NCBI GenBank assembly: GCA_030448225.1 | Contig: JAUJNJ010000069.1 | Location: 19,410 to 31,542, forward strand | Direction: 5' to 3' | DNA: 12,133 bases | Source: Phycisphaerae bacterium | GTDB lineage: Bacteria > Planctomycetota > Phycisphaerae > Tepidisphaerales > Tepidisphaeraceae | In this document: piece by piece, positions 1 to 6,768 of the stretch | Numbering within the stretch: the stretch's first letter is position 1 | Layout of the letters: the number at the start of each line of letters is the position of its first letter | Notes under the pieces: generated by a model | Databases searched by the model: none | Told to the model about the DNA's origin: nothing | What the model saw: only the letters and a program-made list of their open reading frames with translations | Translations under genes and position numbers: made by a program

Positions 1-1
1 A

Positions 2-484
2 GATATGGCCCGCAATGCGGGCTGGGTGAACGTCGGGACGGACCACGACACGTCGGCCTTCGCGGTGGAGAGCATCCGGCGGTGGTGGGGCTCGATGGGC
101 CGAGCCCAATACCCCGAGGCCAAGACGTTGCTGATCACCGCCGATGGCGGCGGGAGCAACGGGTCGCGAGTCCGGCTCTGGAAGCTGGAGTTGCAGCGCC
201 TCGCCAGCGAGACGGACCTTCGGATCTCGGTGTGCCACTTCCCGCCGGGGACGAGCAAGTGGAACAAGATCGAGCACCGGCTCTTCTCGTTCATCAGCCA
301 GAACTGGCGCGGCAGGCCGTTGGTGAGCCACGAGGTGGTCGTCAACCTGATCTCGGCGACGACGACTGAGACCGGGCTGAAGGTCGCCTGCGAGCTGGAC
401 CGCACACCGTACCCGTCAGGGATCAAGGTCTCGAAGAAGGACATGGCGGGGATCAGGTTGAGGACGGCGGAGTTCATGCAGTAG
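2..484 (+). CDS. ISAzo13-type transposase, C-terminal part (truncated at both ends)
   Basis: This is the C-terminal part of a DDE transposase of the ISAzo13 ('Rhodopirellula transposase') type, which would cut and join the DNA ends of its insertion sequence. The frame is open to the window edge, so the N-terminus lies outside. Counting from the ATG at base 5, the second catalytic Asp sits at about residue 47 in [10 protein letters not shown], and the Glu at about residue 90 in [19 protein letters not shown]; both contexts are typical of the family. The end is abnormal. After [19 protein letters not shown] the family normally continues into a conserved tail containing HGEWNY, but here it stops after TAEFMQ because the frame runs into the 3' end of msrB on the other strand. 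No terminal inverted repeat is visible. It is probably inactive as shown. Family assignment is secure; the exact insertion sequence is not known. Confidence 0.88.
   Translation, partial: DMARNAGWVNVGTDHDTSAFAVESIRRWWGSMGRAQYPEAKTLLITADGGGSNGSRVRLWKLELQRLASETDLRISVCHFPPGTSKWNKIEHRLFSFISQNWRGRPLVSHEVVVNLISATTTETGLKVACELDRTPYPSGIKVSKKDMAGIRLRTAEFMQ
455..476. other. Junction of truncated transposase and truncated msrB
   Basis: Two convergent reading frames both lose their conserved ends here. The msrB frame is recognisable down to RYCMNS (codons at bases 486 to 469), and the transposase is recognisable up to about GIRL or EF (bases 451 to 475). Neither keeps its family C-terminus or natural stop. 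A few bases around 469-475 fit both genes, which suggests joining at a short microhomology. It may be a deletion that removed the insertion sequence end together with the msrB end, or an assembly join. Confidence 0.55.
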
Positions 485-1074
485 CGCAGGCCGGTCGGGG
501 CGGGGCCGTCGTCAAAGACGTGGCCGAGGTGGGCGTCGCACTGGCCGCACTTGGCCTCGGTGCGGGTCATGCCGTGGCTCACGTCGCTGTGGGTGGCGAC
601 GGCGCTGGCCTTGAGCGGCTGCCAGAAGCTCGGCCAGCCGGTGCCGGAGTCGAACTTCGTCTCGCTGCTGAACAGCGGCAGCGCGCAGGCGGCGCAGTGG
701 TAAGTGCCCTTGGTCTTGGTGTCCCAGTACTTGCCGCTGAACGCGCGTTCGGTGCCGGCTTGGCGGGCGACGCGGTACTGCTCGGGCGTGAGGGTCTTGC
801 GCCACTCCTCCTCGGTCTTGCCCTTCCAGTACGACGTGCCGCACGCGGCCGCGGCGCCGTCGGCGCCCGGCACGCAGACGCCGCCCGCCGCCGTGGCGGT
901 GGCCCCGGCTGCGCCCGCCTGCGCGGTGCCGGCCGCGGTGGTGGTGTCGTTACTCTTCATCGAGGTCTCCTGGTCTGGGTTGGTGGCGCTGCTGTCGCAG
1001 GCCGACAGCAGGCCGGCGGCGCCGATCAGGATCAGCGCCGCGCGGACGAATGACGTGGGGGTGAGCTTGCTCAT
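470..1074 (-). CDS. msrB: Peptide-methionine (R)-S-oxide reductase MsrB, lipoprotein, 3' end lost
   Basis: MsrB reduces methionine-R-sulfoxide in proteins. From the ATG at 1074 the protein has a signal segment with a lipobox (LLSAC, Cys26), so it is probably membrane-anchored outside the cytoplasm, then a Thr/Ala/Gly-rich linker to about residue 78. The MsrB domain follows with zinc pairs CAAC (127, 130) and CGQC (176, 179), the signatures [11 protein letters not shown] and [10 protein letters not shown], and catalytic Cys199 in RYCMNS. After Ser202 the native end is missing: the frame continues without a stop to base 1 as antisense of the transposase. The start overlaps the msrA stop as ATGA, with AAGGG upstream, implying translational coupling. 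The linker has two extra cysteines (67 and 78). All visible catalytic and zinc residues are present, so activity could survive if the fused tail is tolerated. Confidence 0.92.
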
Positions 1075-1715
1075 CCGAAGATGCCCTTTCGCTTCTTGCC
1101 GTTGCCGGTGTGGCACGACCACTTCACGCCCTGCTTGGCGAAGTACCGCTGGTGGTAATCCTCGGCCCGCCAGAACGGGACGGCCGGCGAGATCTCGGTG
1201 ACGATCGGGCCGACGTACTCGCCGGACTTGTCGCGCTTGGCCTTCTCGGCGCGGGCGAGGCGTTCCTGCTCGGCGTCCTGGACGAAGATCGCGCTGCGGT
1301 ACTGCGTGCCGACGTCGGGGCCCTGGCGGTTGAGCGTCGTCGGGTCGTGGTTCTCGAAGAAGACGTAGAGCAGCGTCTGGTAGTTCACCTTGGCCGGGTC
1401 GTACTCGACCTGCACGACCTCGGCGTGGCCGGTCTCGTCGTTGCAGATCTGCTCGTACGTCGGGTTGGTCGTCTTGCCGCCGGCGTACCCGACGGCCACG
1501 TCGACCACGCCCGGCACGTCGCGGAACGTCGACTCGACGCCCCAGAAACACCCGGCCCCGAACATCGCTTTTTCCGTTTTCACGTCGGACTCCTTCGTCG
1601 TCGCCGGGGCGGCGGCCGCCGACGCCTGCCGCGCGTCTTCCGGCGCCGACTCGCACCCGACGAGCGCCCAGGCGAAGAGGCAGGTCACGGACAACATGCG
1701 GGTGAGATAACCCAT
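1071..1715 (-). CDS. msrA: Peptide-methionine (S)-S-oxide reductase MsrA, lipoprotein
   Basis: MsrA reduces methionine-S-sulfoxide, complementing MsrB. I choose the ATG at 1715 because AGGAGG lies four bases upstream and because the protein then opens with a lipoprotein signal ending ALVGC (Cys21); an in-frame upstream start at 1775 would bury that signal. The 214-residue protein carries the catalytic GCFWG motif (Cys56), then GYAGG, the long motif around [13 protein letters not shown], and [23 protein letters not shown], all standard for the family. A probable resolving cysteine, Cys201, lies in [11 protein letters not shown] near the C-terminus. It is first in a two-gene operon with msrB, overlapping by ATGA. 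The lipobox implies a role in repairing oxidised proteins of the cell envelope. The gene is intact. Confidence 0.95.
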   Translation of the reverse strand: MGYLTRMLSVTCLFAWALVGCESAPEDARQASAAAAPATTKESDVKTEKAMFGAGCFWGVESTFRDVPGVVDVAVGYAGGKTTNPTYEQICNDETGHAEVVQVEYDPAKVNYQTLLYVFFENHDPTTLNRQGPDVGTQYRSAIFVQDAEQERLARAEKAKRDKSGEYVGPIVTEISPAVPFWRAEDYHQRYFAKQGVKWSCHTGNGKKRKGIFG

Positions 1716-1754
1716 CGATCCTCCTGAATCGGCCGACATCGCTCCCGGCCGGTG

Positions 1755-1760
1755 ATTATA
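1755..1760 (-). promoter_or_regulatory. Likely -10 box of the msrAB promoter
   Basis: On the minus strand a perfect TATAAT lies at 1760-1755, 39 bases before the msrA start. It would give a leader of roughly 30 bases that includes the AGGAGG ribosome site. No good -35 hexamer lies at 16-18 bases, so the promoter may be weak, activator-dependent or use another sigma factor. Confidence 0.5.
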
Positions 1761-2115
1761 GACGGGACTCGCCACGATATCCCGTCCATTCGGCCCGGAC
1801 GGCGGCCCTTCCGCCGACGCGACGGCCCGGCCGCCGCCGGCGCGGAACGCGCGGACTTGGGATGTGCCGTGGATGGGCCATCCGGGGCCGGCGACAAAGC
1901 GATCGGTCGCCCGCGGGGTTCGGTAACCGCCGCGGCCGATCAGAATAGGATACCAAGCCGCGAGGCCAGCTATTCCCTTATCGAGACGGACGGGGCTGAA
2001 TCATCGGGGCGAGTGTCTGGAGTGGATTGCGGGCATTGCCGGGCCTAACTGACGTGCTGAGGGCGCGAGGCTGCCGTACGGTGGCACAATGGCGGGCGTG
2101 CGGCAGTGGGCTTGC
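1761..2115. other. Intergenic stretch upstream of msrA
   Basis: I see no convincing gene. Overlapping short frames on both strands are Arg/Pro-rich and resemble no family, as expected for noncoding G+C-rich DNA. It separates the msrAB promoter from the terminator-like hairpin of the next minus-strand gene. Confidence 0.5.
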
Positions 2116-2144
2116 CGGGCGCCCCGCCGCCGGGCGGGCGCCCG
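2116..2144 (-). terminator. GC-rich hairpin after the small membrane protein gene
   Basis: CGGGCGCCC (2116-2124) pairs perfectly with GGGCGCCCG (2136-2144) over an 11-base loop. It lies about 40 bases beyond the stop of the 2186-2509 gene. No T run follows, so it is either a GC-type terminator or an mRNA 3'-end stabiliser. A pair of CCCGGG palindromes (2141-2146, 2152-2157) overlaps it. Confidence 0.4.
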
Positions 2145-2185
2145 GGTCGCGCCCGGGCCTCCCCGCCGTTCGGAGGCCGAGGCGC

Positions 2186-2509
2186 TCAAAAGAACTTCGT
2201 GATCTGGTCGAGCGGGATCGAGCGGAGGTGGAGGCAGGCGGTGGCGATGCCGGCGAGCATCAGCACGACGAGTTGCACCGGGCCGACCGGGCGGCCGCAG
2301 CAGACGTACTTCGGGTCGGGCGTGTACTTCAGCAGCAGCCCGGCCTTGCGGGCGGCGGCGAGTTCGGCGGCGGAGGTCTCGGCGAGCGAGACGACGGGCA
2401 CGCCGCGCTTCAGGCCCCACCCCTCGGCGGCCGCCTTCGTCTCGGCTTCGACGACGACCCAGCGGTCCTGCTGCGCCTGGGCGTCGGTCCAGCGAATGGT
2501 CCAGAACAT
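2186..2509 (-). CDS. Small hypothetical protein with C-terminal membrane segment
   Basis: A 107-residue protein of unknown function. I choose the ATG at 2509 because AAGGAG sits five bases upstream; a longer frame starting at 2551 lacks this support. The N-terminal part (residues 1-60) opens with MFWTIRWTD, has acidic and Gln-rich stretches, and looks like a small alpha/beta domain. A CC pair (residues 70-71) precedes one hydrophobic segment at about residues 78-96 (VQLVVLMLAGIATACLHL), so the protein is probably anchored in the membrane by its tail with a short C-terminal end. I recall similar small proteins from planctomycete genomes, but that is memory, not a search. It is monocistronic, with a hairpin downstream. 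Confidence 0.75.
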   Translation of the reverse strand: MFWTIRWTDAQAQQDRWVVVEAETKAAAEGWGLKRGVPVVSLAETSAAELAAARKAGLLLKYTPDPKYVCCGRPVGPVQLVVLMLAGIATACLHLRSIPLDQITKFF

Positions 2510-2653
2510 TGGCACTCCTTGCCCGAGCCGGCGGGCTTGGGACTGTGGCAACTGTCCAATACGTCTGACGCCCGGGCAAGCTGGCGAAGGATTTCCCTTT
2601 GTAGATGCCGCGCCGCGCGGCCCGCCGCCGATCCGCCGGACGGGCGGGGACGA

Positions 2654-2674
2654 CGCCGGGGGTTGCGCCCGGCG
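2654..2674 (-). terminator. Hairpin downstream of the 176-residue protein gene
   Basis: CGCCGGG (2654-2660) pairs with CCCGGCG (2668-2674) over a 7-base loop, about 80 bases past the stop at 2754. It has no T run. It could end the minus-strand transcript or be a chance structure in GC-rich DNA. Confidence 0.25.
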
Positions 2675-2753
2675 ACGCGGGCCGCGGCAGATGCGGCCGA
2701 GGCCGAGGTCGATTTTATCGGACGTGGATCCTCTGGCCGGGGACGGGCGCGGG

Positions 2754-3284
2754 CTATTCGCTGTCGTCGGCGTCCGCCTCGCTCGTCACCTTCGCTTCGG
2801 CGTCGGAGGCGACGGGCAGCAGGTCGATCTCCTCGTCGGTTTCCTCGTCGTCGTTCCGCCGGTCGTCGTCCTTCTCCTTCGGCTTGGGGACGAGGACGTC
2901 GAGCGACTCGCGGCCGAGCGCGGTGAGCAGCACGGTGCGCCGGCCGTCGGTGAGCTTCAGCAGCCGGACGCGCCGCAGCGATTGCACGGCCTCGAGCAGC
3001 GGGAGGAGCCCGCACTGCAGCTCGCCCGGCAGGCAGGCGAGGCGGACCGGCCCGCCGCGCTTGGCGAGGAGCTTGAGGAGCTTGTAGCCGAGGTCCTTCT
3101 CCAGCGCCGGCGGCCCCTGGCGCAGGCCGATGATGTGGCCCGCGCCGAGCTTCACCGCCTCCTTCACGACCTCCCCCGCCCCCTTCGTCGCGACGAGCGT
3201 CGCCACGCCGCCCAACATGCCCGCGCCGACGGCCCGCTTGGTGCCGACGCGCTTGCCCTTCTTCTTGCCCTTGCCCTTGGCCAT
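2754..3284 (-). CDS. Hypothetical protein with basic head and acidic tail
   Basis: A 176-residue protein that I do not recognise. The start at 3284 has GGGAG at a proper distance. Three parts are visible. Residues 1-17 are almost all Lys/Gly/Arg (MAKGKGKKKGKR). Residues 18-55 are Gly/Ala/Val-rich and could form a weakly hydrophobic helix or hairpin. Residues 56-132 contain a leucine-rich, mixed-charge segment with GYKLLKLL and KLTDGRRTVLLTALGRESLDVL, which resembles the helix-and-wing end of a winged-helix DNA-binding domain. Residues 134-176 are strongly acidic (DDDRRNDDEETDEE) and probably disordered. The basic head and possible winged helix suggest nucleic-acid contact; this is inference only. 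It lies divergent from the HAD gene. Confidence 0.7.
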   Translation of the reverse strand: MAKGKGKKKGKRVGTKRAVGAGMLGGVATLVATKGAGEVVKEAVKLGAGHIIGLRQGPPALEKDLGYKLLKLLAKRGGPVRLACLPGELQCGLLPLLEAVQSLRRVRLLKLTDGRRTVLLTALGRESLDVLVPKPKEKDDDRRNDDEETDEEIDLLPVASDAEAKVTSEADADDSE

Positions 3285-3308
3285 GTGTCTCCCGTGCGTG
3301 GACGCCGG

Positions 3309-3314
3309 AGTGTA
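3309..3314 (-). promoter_or_regulatory. Possible -10 box for the 176-residue protein gene
   Basis: TACACT on the minus strand (3314-3309) lies 24 bases before the ATG and would give a short leader holding GGGAG. There is no clear -35 match. Confidence 0.3.
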
Positions 3315-3652
3315 GCAACCCCGGCGCGGCGCCGCCGCTCCGGGCGAAGGGTAACAGCCGGGGCAGGATTCGTCGCGGATGATCGTCGGCCCCGGCGATC
3401 GATATCATATCCTTGCTGAGAACCTCGCCGTCGCCCGCGTGTTCCCGTACGCGTTGTCGGGAAATAGTTGGCGACGCAACGCCGATCGTCGGGGGCCGCC
3501 GCGAGCGGGGTGCAGGGCGGGGCGACGACGGCGGCGGTCGGCCGGGCATGCGATTGAACTGGGATGCGAGCCGCCCCGCCGGCCGCGGCGGCACGTCCGG
3601 CGCCCTGGTGCCGCCGTCGCGGAGCGCCCCTCCCGCCGCGGCCTCGCCCGGG
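3315..3652. other. Divergent intergenic region
   Basis: This lies between a minus-strand gene and the plus-strand HAD gene. Apart from the -10-like boxes near each edge I see no gene, repeat or strong hairpin. An AT-richer patch around 3405-3420 (ATCGATATCATATCC) could hold a further promoter element. Confidence 0.4.
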
Positions 3653-3658
3653 TATCCT
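3653..3658 (+). promoter_or_regulatory. Start-proximal -10 box of the HAD gene (leaderless candidate)
   Basis: TATCCT ends six bases before the ATG at 3665, and no Shine-Dalgarno sequence is present. Transcription from this box would begin at or next to the A of the start codon, giving a leaderless mRNA. Confidence 0.4.
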
Positions 3659-3664
3659 CGGGTC

Positions 3665-4407
3665 ATGATCCGGGCAATCGTGTTCGACATGGACGGGCTG
3701 ATGATCGACACCGAGACGCTGTACTGGGAGGTCGGCCGGGGCGCTGGCGGCGGAGCACGGGAAGGTCGCCTCGGACGACACGTTCCGCCGGATGACCGGG
3801 CGCGACCGCCTCGCGTCGAGCACGATCTTCGCCGACGAGACCGGCGTGCCGATGACCGCCGAGCAGGTGATCTCCGCCGCGAGGCGATGATGCTCGAGCA
3901 CTTCCGCCGCCGCCGGATCGAGCCGATGCCCGGCGTGCGGGAGATCCTGGCGCGGTTCCACGGGCGGCTGAAGCTCGGCGTCGCCACGAGCTCGCCGCGC
4001 CTGCTCGTCGACGCCGCCCTGCCGGCGGTCGGGATCGCCACTACTTCGTACGCGATCACACCGCCGGCGACGAGATGGCGCAAGCCGGACCCACGAGTCC
4101 ACCTCACGACGATGGCGAAGCTGCGTGCGGCAGCCGCGCGTGCTCGCCGGACCCGGCCGCCGAGATCGTCCCCTCCCGACGATGGCGAGAACTTCGACGA
4201 CGTCGCCGACGCCGCGCGTGGCCGACCTGTTCGAGGCGGCCGACCAGATCGCGGCGATGGCGCGTCGGCGGTCTCCCGGCGGCCAGGAGGTGCCCACGTT
4301 CTTCATCCGCACCGCGTCGGCCGCTCAGGCGGTCAAAGCTGGAAACCGACGAGCGGCTCCTGCCGATCGTCGCCGCCGCGCGCGCGGCCGTTCTGTTCGA
4401 GGCGTGA
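3665..4407 (+). pseudogene. HAD-superfamily phosphatase/phosphomutase, multiply frameshifted
   Basis: This encodes a HAD-family enzyme of the beta-phosphoglucomutase/phosphatase kind, broken into frames. It starts MIRAIVFDMDGLMIDTE, with the DxD nucleophile pair. At about 3738-3741, in a GGGG run, it shifts into a frame reading ALAAEHGK...DDTFRRMTGRD (cap domain). At about 3881-3890 it returns to AMMLEHFRRRRIEPMPGVREIL and GVATSSPRLL (motif II). At about 4037-4043 it moves to HYF...TAGDEMA, then at about 4080 back to KPDP.VHLTTMAKL (motif III lysine). Beyond 4110 the usual VLEDS..G acid motif is not readable in any frame; the tail fragments include RVADLFEAADQIAAM and LETDERLLPIV, the latter ending at 4407. 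Sequencing indels or true decay could explain this. Family is clear; the 3' end and substrate are not. Confidence 0.7.
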
Positions 4408-4569
4408 TCATCGAATCAGGAGGGCGGCGATGACGCGCTCGCAAGCGCGGCTAAATCTGGCGTGCCGAACAGGAGGAGCATCGCCCGACGTCGTCAGGCT
4501 GGTAGCACTTGACCATCAACGACCAAGCTCCCGCGGCGTTCGTGGACGCTTCACCTTCACCGGCGGTCT

Positions 4570-5291
4570 CTAGCCATCGCCCGTTTCGGAGGACACGCCG
4601 ACGCGCGTCGCGCCGGACCCCGCGAGCAGTTCGAGCAGTTCCACCAGCGCCTCTGGCCCGGCCGATCCGAAGTCGACGAACAGGTAGTGCCGGCTGCCCT
4701 GCGTGCGTGGCTCGCTCATCGAGTGGACGACGCCGGACAGGCCGTCGGCGTCCTTCGGGCGCTGCTCCTCGCGGTCGAGCCACCGCGCCAGCCACGCCTC
4801 GATCTGCGGCCACGGCGGCGACGCGTGGCTGAACCGCACGAGGCAGTCGTCCCACCGCGCCGGCGACACGGTGACGGCGGCGCCCCCGGCGGCGATCAGC
4901 GCCACCGGCGCGAACGCCGCGACCTGCCCGAACTCCACCTGCCCCGGTTGCGGCTTGCCGTCGACCATCTGCAGCAGGTCCAGCCGCAGCATCCGGTAAA
5001 GCTCCGGCACCTGCGGCTCCGGCGCCGCCGGGTTGTTCACCCGCACCAGCACCTCGGCGGCCACGTCGGCCCCGGCCGCACGGAGGCGATTGATCGTCTC
5101 GCGGTAGAACGTGACGTAACGCTGACGATCGGCGAGGAACTCGGCGGGAAGGGTGAGCAGGACGGCCTCCGGGGACTGGAGATTACGAGAAGTCGCGTGG
5201 CACGTGTCGCGCTACGTCGGCACTCTCCGTGCGGACGATGATCGCGCGAGCGGCGCCTTTCTCGGTGACGGTCAGCGCCCTGGCTCGACAC
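4570..5291 (-). CDS. Hypothetical protein, N-terminal part out of frame
   Basis: I do not recognise this protein. The frame ending at 4570 has a GTG start at 5064 giving 164 residues, but coding-like sequence continues upstream in the same frame (LLTLPAEFLADRQRYVTFYRE) to about 5190, with no ATG, GTG or TTG available; the frame is open to 5212. In another frame, bases about 5280-5190 read LTVTEKGAARAIIVRTESAD, also protein-like, and a possible GTG start lies at 5291 in a third frame. I infer one gene of roughly 240 codons with apparent frameshifts near 5187 and 5283. The C-terminal part holds a Trp-rich stretch (WPQIEAWLARWLDREEQ) and RHYLFVDFGSAGPEALVELLELLAG, suggesting a small alpha/beta domain. 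It has no signal peptide. It lies downstream of the GNAT gene, separated from it by a hairpin. Confidence 0.6.
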
Positions 5292-5335
5292 GATCAACGA
5301 GAGCACGACAACCGGCGATGCAGCTGATTCGACCG

Positions 5336-5377
5336 CCGTGGGAGCCTGCTCCCACGGTTCCCGCCCGTAACGGGAGC
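5336..5377 (-). terminator. Palindromic hairpin cluster after the GNAT gene
   Basis: CCGTGGGAGC (5336-5345) and GCTCCCACGG (5348-5357) form a perfect 10-bp inverted repeat with a 2-base centre. A second GGGAGC at 5372-5377 can compete for the same GCTCCC (5348-5353), so two exclusive hairpins are possible. It lies about 50-95 bases past the GNAT stop and probably marks the end of that transcript. No T run. Confidence 0.45.
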
Positions 5378-5429
5378 ATGTCACGAACCGCCAGGATGCT
5401 CTTGCCTCACGCGGCGGACGTGGGTCGCC

Positions 5430-6293
5430 TCAAAAGAGGATCGACGGCAGGAACGCGCCGCGCGGCTCGTTGTACAGGCCGTGGCTCATCAACGTGGCGG
5501 GCTGCGTGACGCGCAGGCCGTTCGCCAGGCACCAGCGGAAGACGTCGCCGTTGCGGCTCGGCAGGAGCAGGCCCGGGCCGCTGATGCGTTCCGCGGCGGC
5601 GATGAGCGCCATGAGACCCGCGTTGTCGAACGCGACGGCGTGGGCGAAGAAGCCGACGTCGGTGGCGTACCCGACGACCGCCCCGCCGCGCGTGACGACG
5701 CGGGCCGTGCCCTGCGCGATCGCCGCCCGCAGTTCGCCGGCGCGGTCGTGTCCGTGGACCCGGCGGCACACGTCGTCGCACGCCGGCGCGTCCGACTCGG
5801 CCGCCGGGCGGACGTCGTGCCCGGCGATCGCTCGCCCCATCGGCGGGCCCTGCAGGCAGATCAGCGGCTCGCGCACGTCGAACCCGAGTTTCGCGTAGAG
5901 CGACATCGACGTCGTGTTGAACGCGGCCTGCACGAGGCGGACGCCCGCGGCCTTCCGATCGCGCGCCCGACCGAGCACGCGCTCCATCAGCATCCGCCCC
6001 ACCGCTTGACCTTGCACGCCGGGGTCCACCGTGATCGGCCCGATCCCCACCACCGCGTCGCCCTCCCACAGGAAGTTGCTGCCGACGATGCGGCCGCCCG
6101 ATTCGGCGACGACGGCGTACACGTGCGGGTGGGCGAGCGCGAACTTCATGAGCCCCGCGGAGACGTCCGGCGACGAGAAGTCCGACGGAAACCCGTGTCG
6201 CGCGTTGACCGCGCCGAACGCGTCAAAGCAGATGCCGGCGCAGGCGTCGGCGTCTTCGGGCTTGCCGGGCCGCAGGGTGATCGAAGGGTTCAT
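5430..6293 (-). CDS. GNAT N-acetyltransferase with YitH-like C-terminal half
   Basis: A 287-residue acetyl-CoA-dependent acyltransferase; the substrate is unknown. I choose the ATG at 6293 because the protein then begins directly with the GNAT strand ITLRPGKPEDADACAGI; an upstream in-frame ATG at 6440 adds about 49 Arg/Pro-rich residues without family character. Residues 1-150 form the GNAT core: IVGSNFLWEGDAVVGIGPITVDPGVQG, the acetyl-CoA loop QGQAVG (94-99, with Ala97 where Gly is more usual), and NTTSMSLYAKLGF. Residues 160-287 match the style of the second domain found in YitH/HsdZ-type GNATs (RWCLANGLR...LMSHGLYNEPRGAFLPSILF). The gene is intact, unlike its neighbours on both sides. It has no Shine-Dalgarno site, and its promoter places the transcript start only a few bases upstream. 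Confidence 0.88.
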   Translation of the reverse strand: MNPSITLRPGKPEDADACAGICFDAFGAVNARHGFPSDFSSPDVSAGLMKFALAHPHVYAVVAESGGRIVGSNFLWEGDAVVGIGPITVDPGVQGQAVGRMLMERVLGRARDRKAAGVRLVQAAFNTTSMSLYAKLGFDVREPLICLQGPPMGRAIAGHDVRPAAESDAPACDDVCRRVHGHDRAGELRAAIAQGTARVVTRGGAVVGYATDVGFFAHAVAFDNAGLMALIAAAERISGPGLLLPSRNGDVFRWCLANGLRVTQPATLMSHGLYNEPRGAFLPSILF

Positions 6294-6304
6294 CGCGGCG
6301 GGCG

Positions 6305-6333
6305 ATCCTATCGACCGGCCTCGGCGGCGGCAA
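6305..6333 (-). promoter_or_regulatory. Promoter of the GNAT gene
   Basis: On the minus strand, TTGCCG (6333-6328), a 17-base spacer and TAGGAT (6310-6305) form a sigma70-like promoter. The -10 box ends 11 bases before the ATG at 6293, giving a leader of only about five bases, which fits the absence of a ribosome site. Confidence 0.55.
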
Positions 6334-6720
6334 CGGAAGGGCATAGTCTGCGCCGTAGGCCCGCCAACCGCGATAACGGATGGTCGTATTGCCTGCCGTA
6401 GCCGGGGCGGGCCGCCCACGCCACGTGACTTATTGGTCACGCTCTAAAGGCAGGTTCGACGTCGACGTGACGCGCTCGTCAACCGCAGGCTGTTGAACCT
6501 GACGTGCGCCGCGGCGGTCGCCATCAACTTGCTCCTGCACCGCAGGTTGATGCCAAAGATCACCCGCCTCGCCTCAGTCCGTTTACGCTTCTGCGCAGCG
6601 AAAATTTCGGGTATTCCCGAAGGGACAGCAGTCGTCCGCAGGTCCAACATGATCGAAGAGGTGGGTTGTCGAGAACCATTGACCCGCGTTCAGGACGGAC
6701 CGGCGACGACTCGCCTCGCG
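6334..6720. other. Intergenic region with small inverted repeats
   Basis: I see no convincing gene between the GNAT promoter and the DUF4142 gene. Short inverted repeats occur: GTGAC/GTCAC near 6425-6440, CAGGTTC (6451-6457) with GAACCTG (6495-6501), and CATCAAC/GTTGATG around 6523-6552. ACCGCAGG occurs at about 6482 and again at about 6540. These could be operators or leader structures; none matches a riboswitch class I know. Confidence 0.35.
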
Positions 6721-6745
6721 GCCGGCGGCACCATTCGCCGCCGGC
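6721..6745 (+). promoter_or_regulatory. Hairpin just upstream of the DUF4142 gene
   Basis: GCCGGCGGC (6721-6729) pairs perfectly with GCCGCCGGC (6737-6745) over a 7-base loop. It ends 23 bases before the proposed GTG start and could be a leader stem-loop or attenuator. No T run follows. Confidence 0.35.
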
Positions 6746-6768
6746 ACCTTCAGGAATGGCGGTGGCAC

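Noticed and set aside
512..1053. Long open frames on both strands across msrB (such as 520-1053 plus and 512-844 minus)
   Set aside because: The minus-strand frame starting at 1074 gives a full MsrB domain with all motifs; the others are Arg/Pro/Ala-rich shadows.
2410..4312. Very long minus-strand frames (2410-4107 and 3164-4312)
   Set aside because: They are Arg/Pro-rich, cross recognisable genes in the wrong frame and match no family; long spurious frames are expected in DNA this G+C-rich.
5481..6401. 306-residue plus-strand frame
   Set aside because: It is antisense to the intact GNAT gene, and its Arg/His/Asp-rich composition is typical of a shadow.
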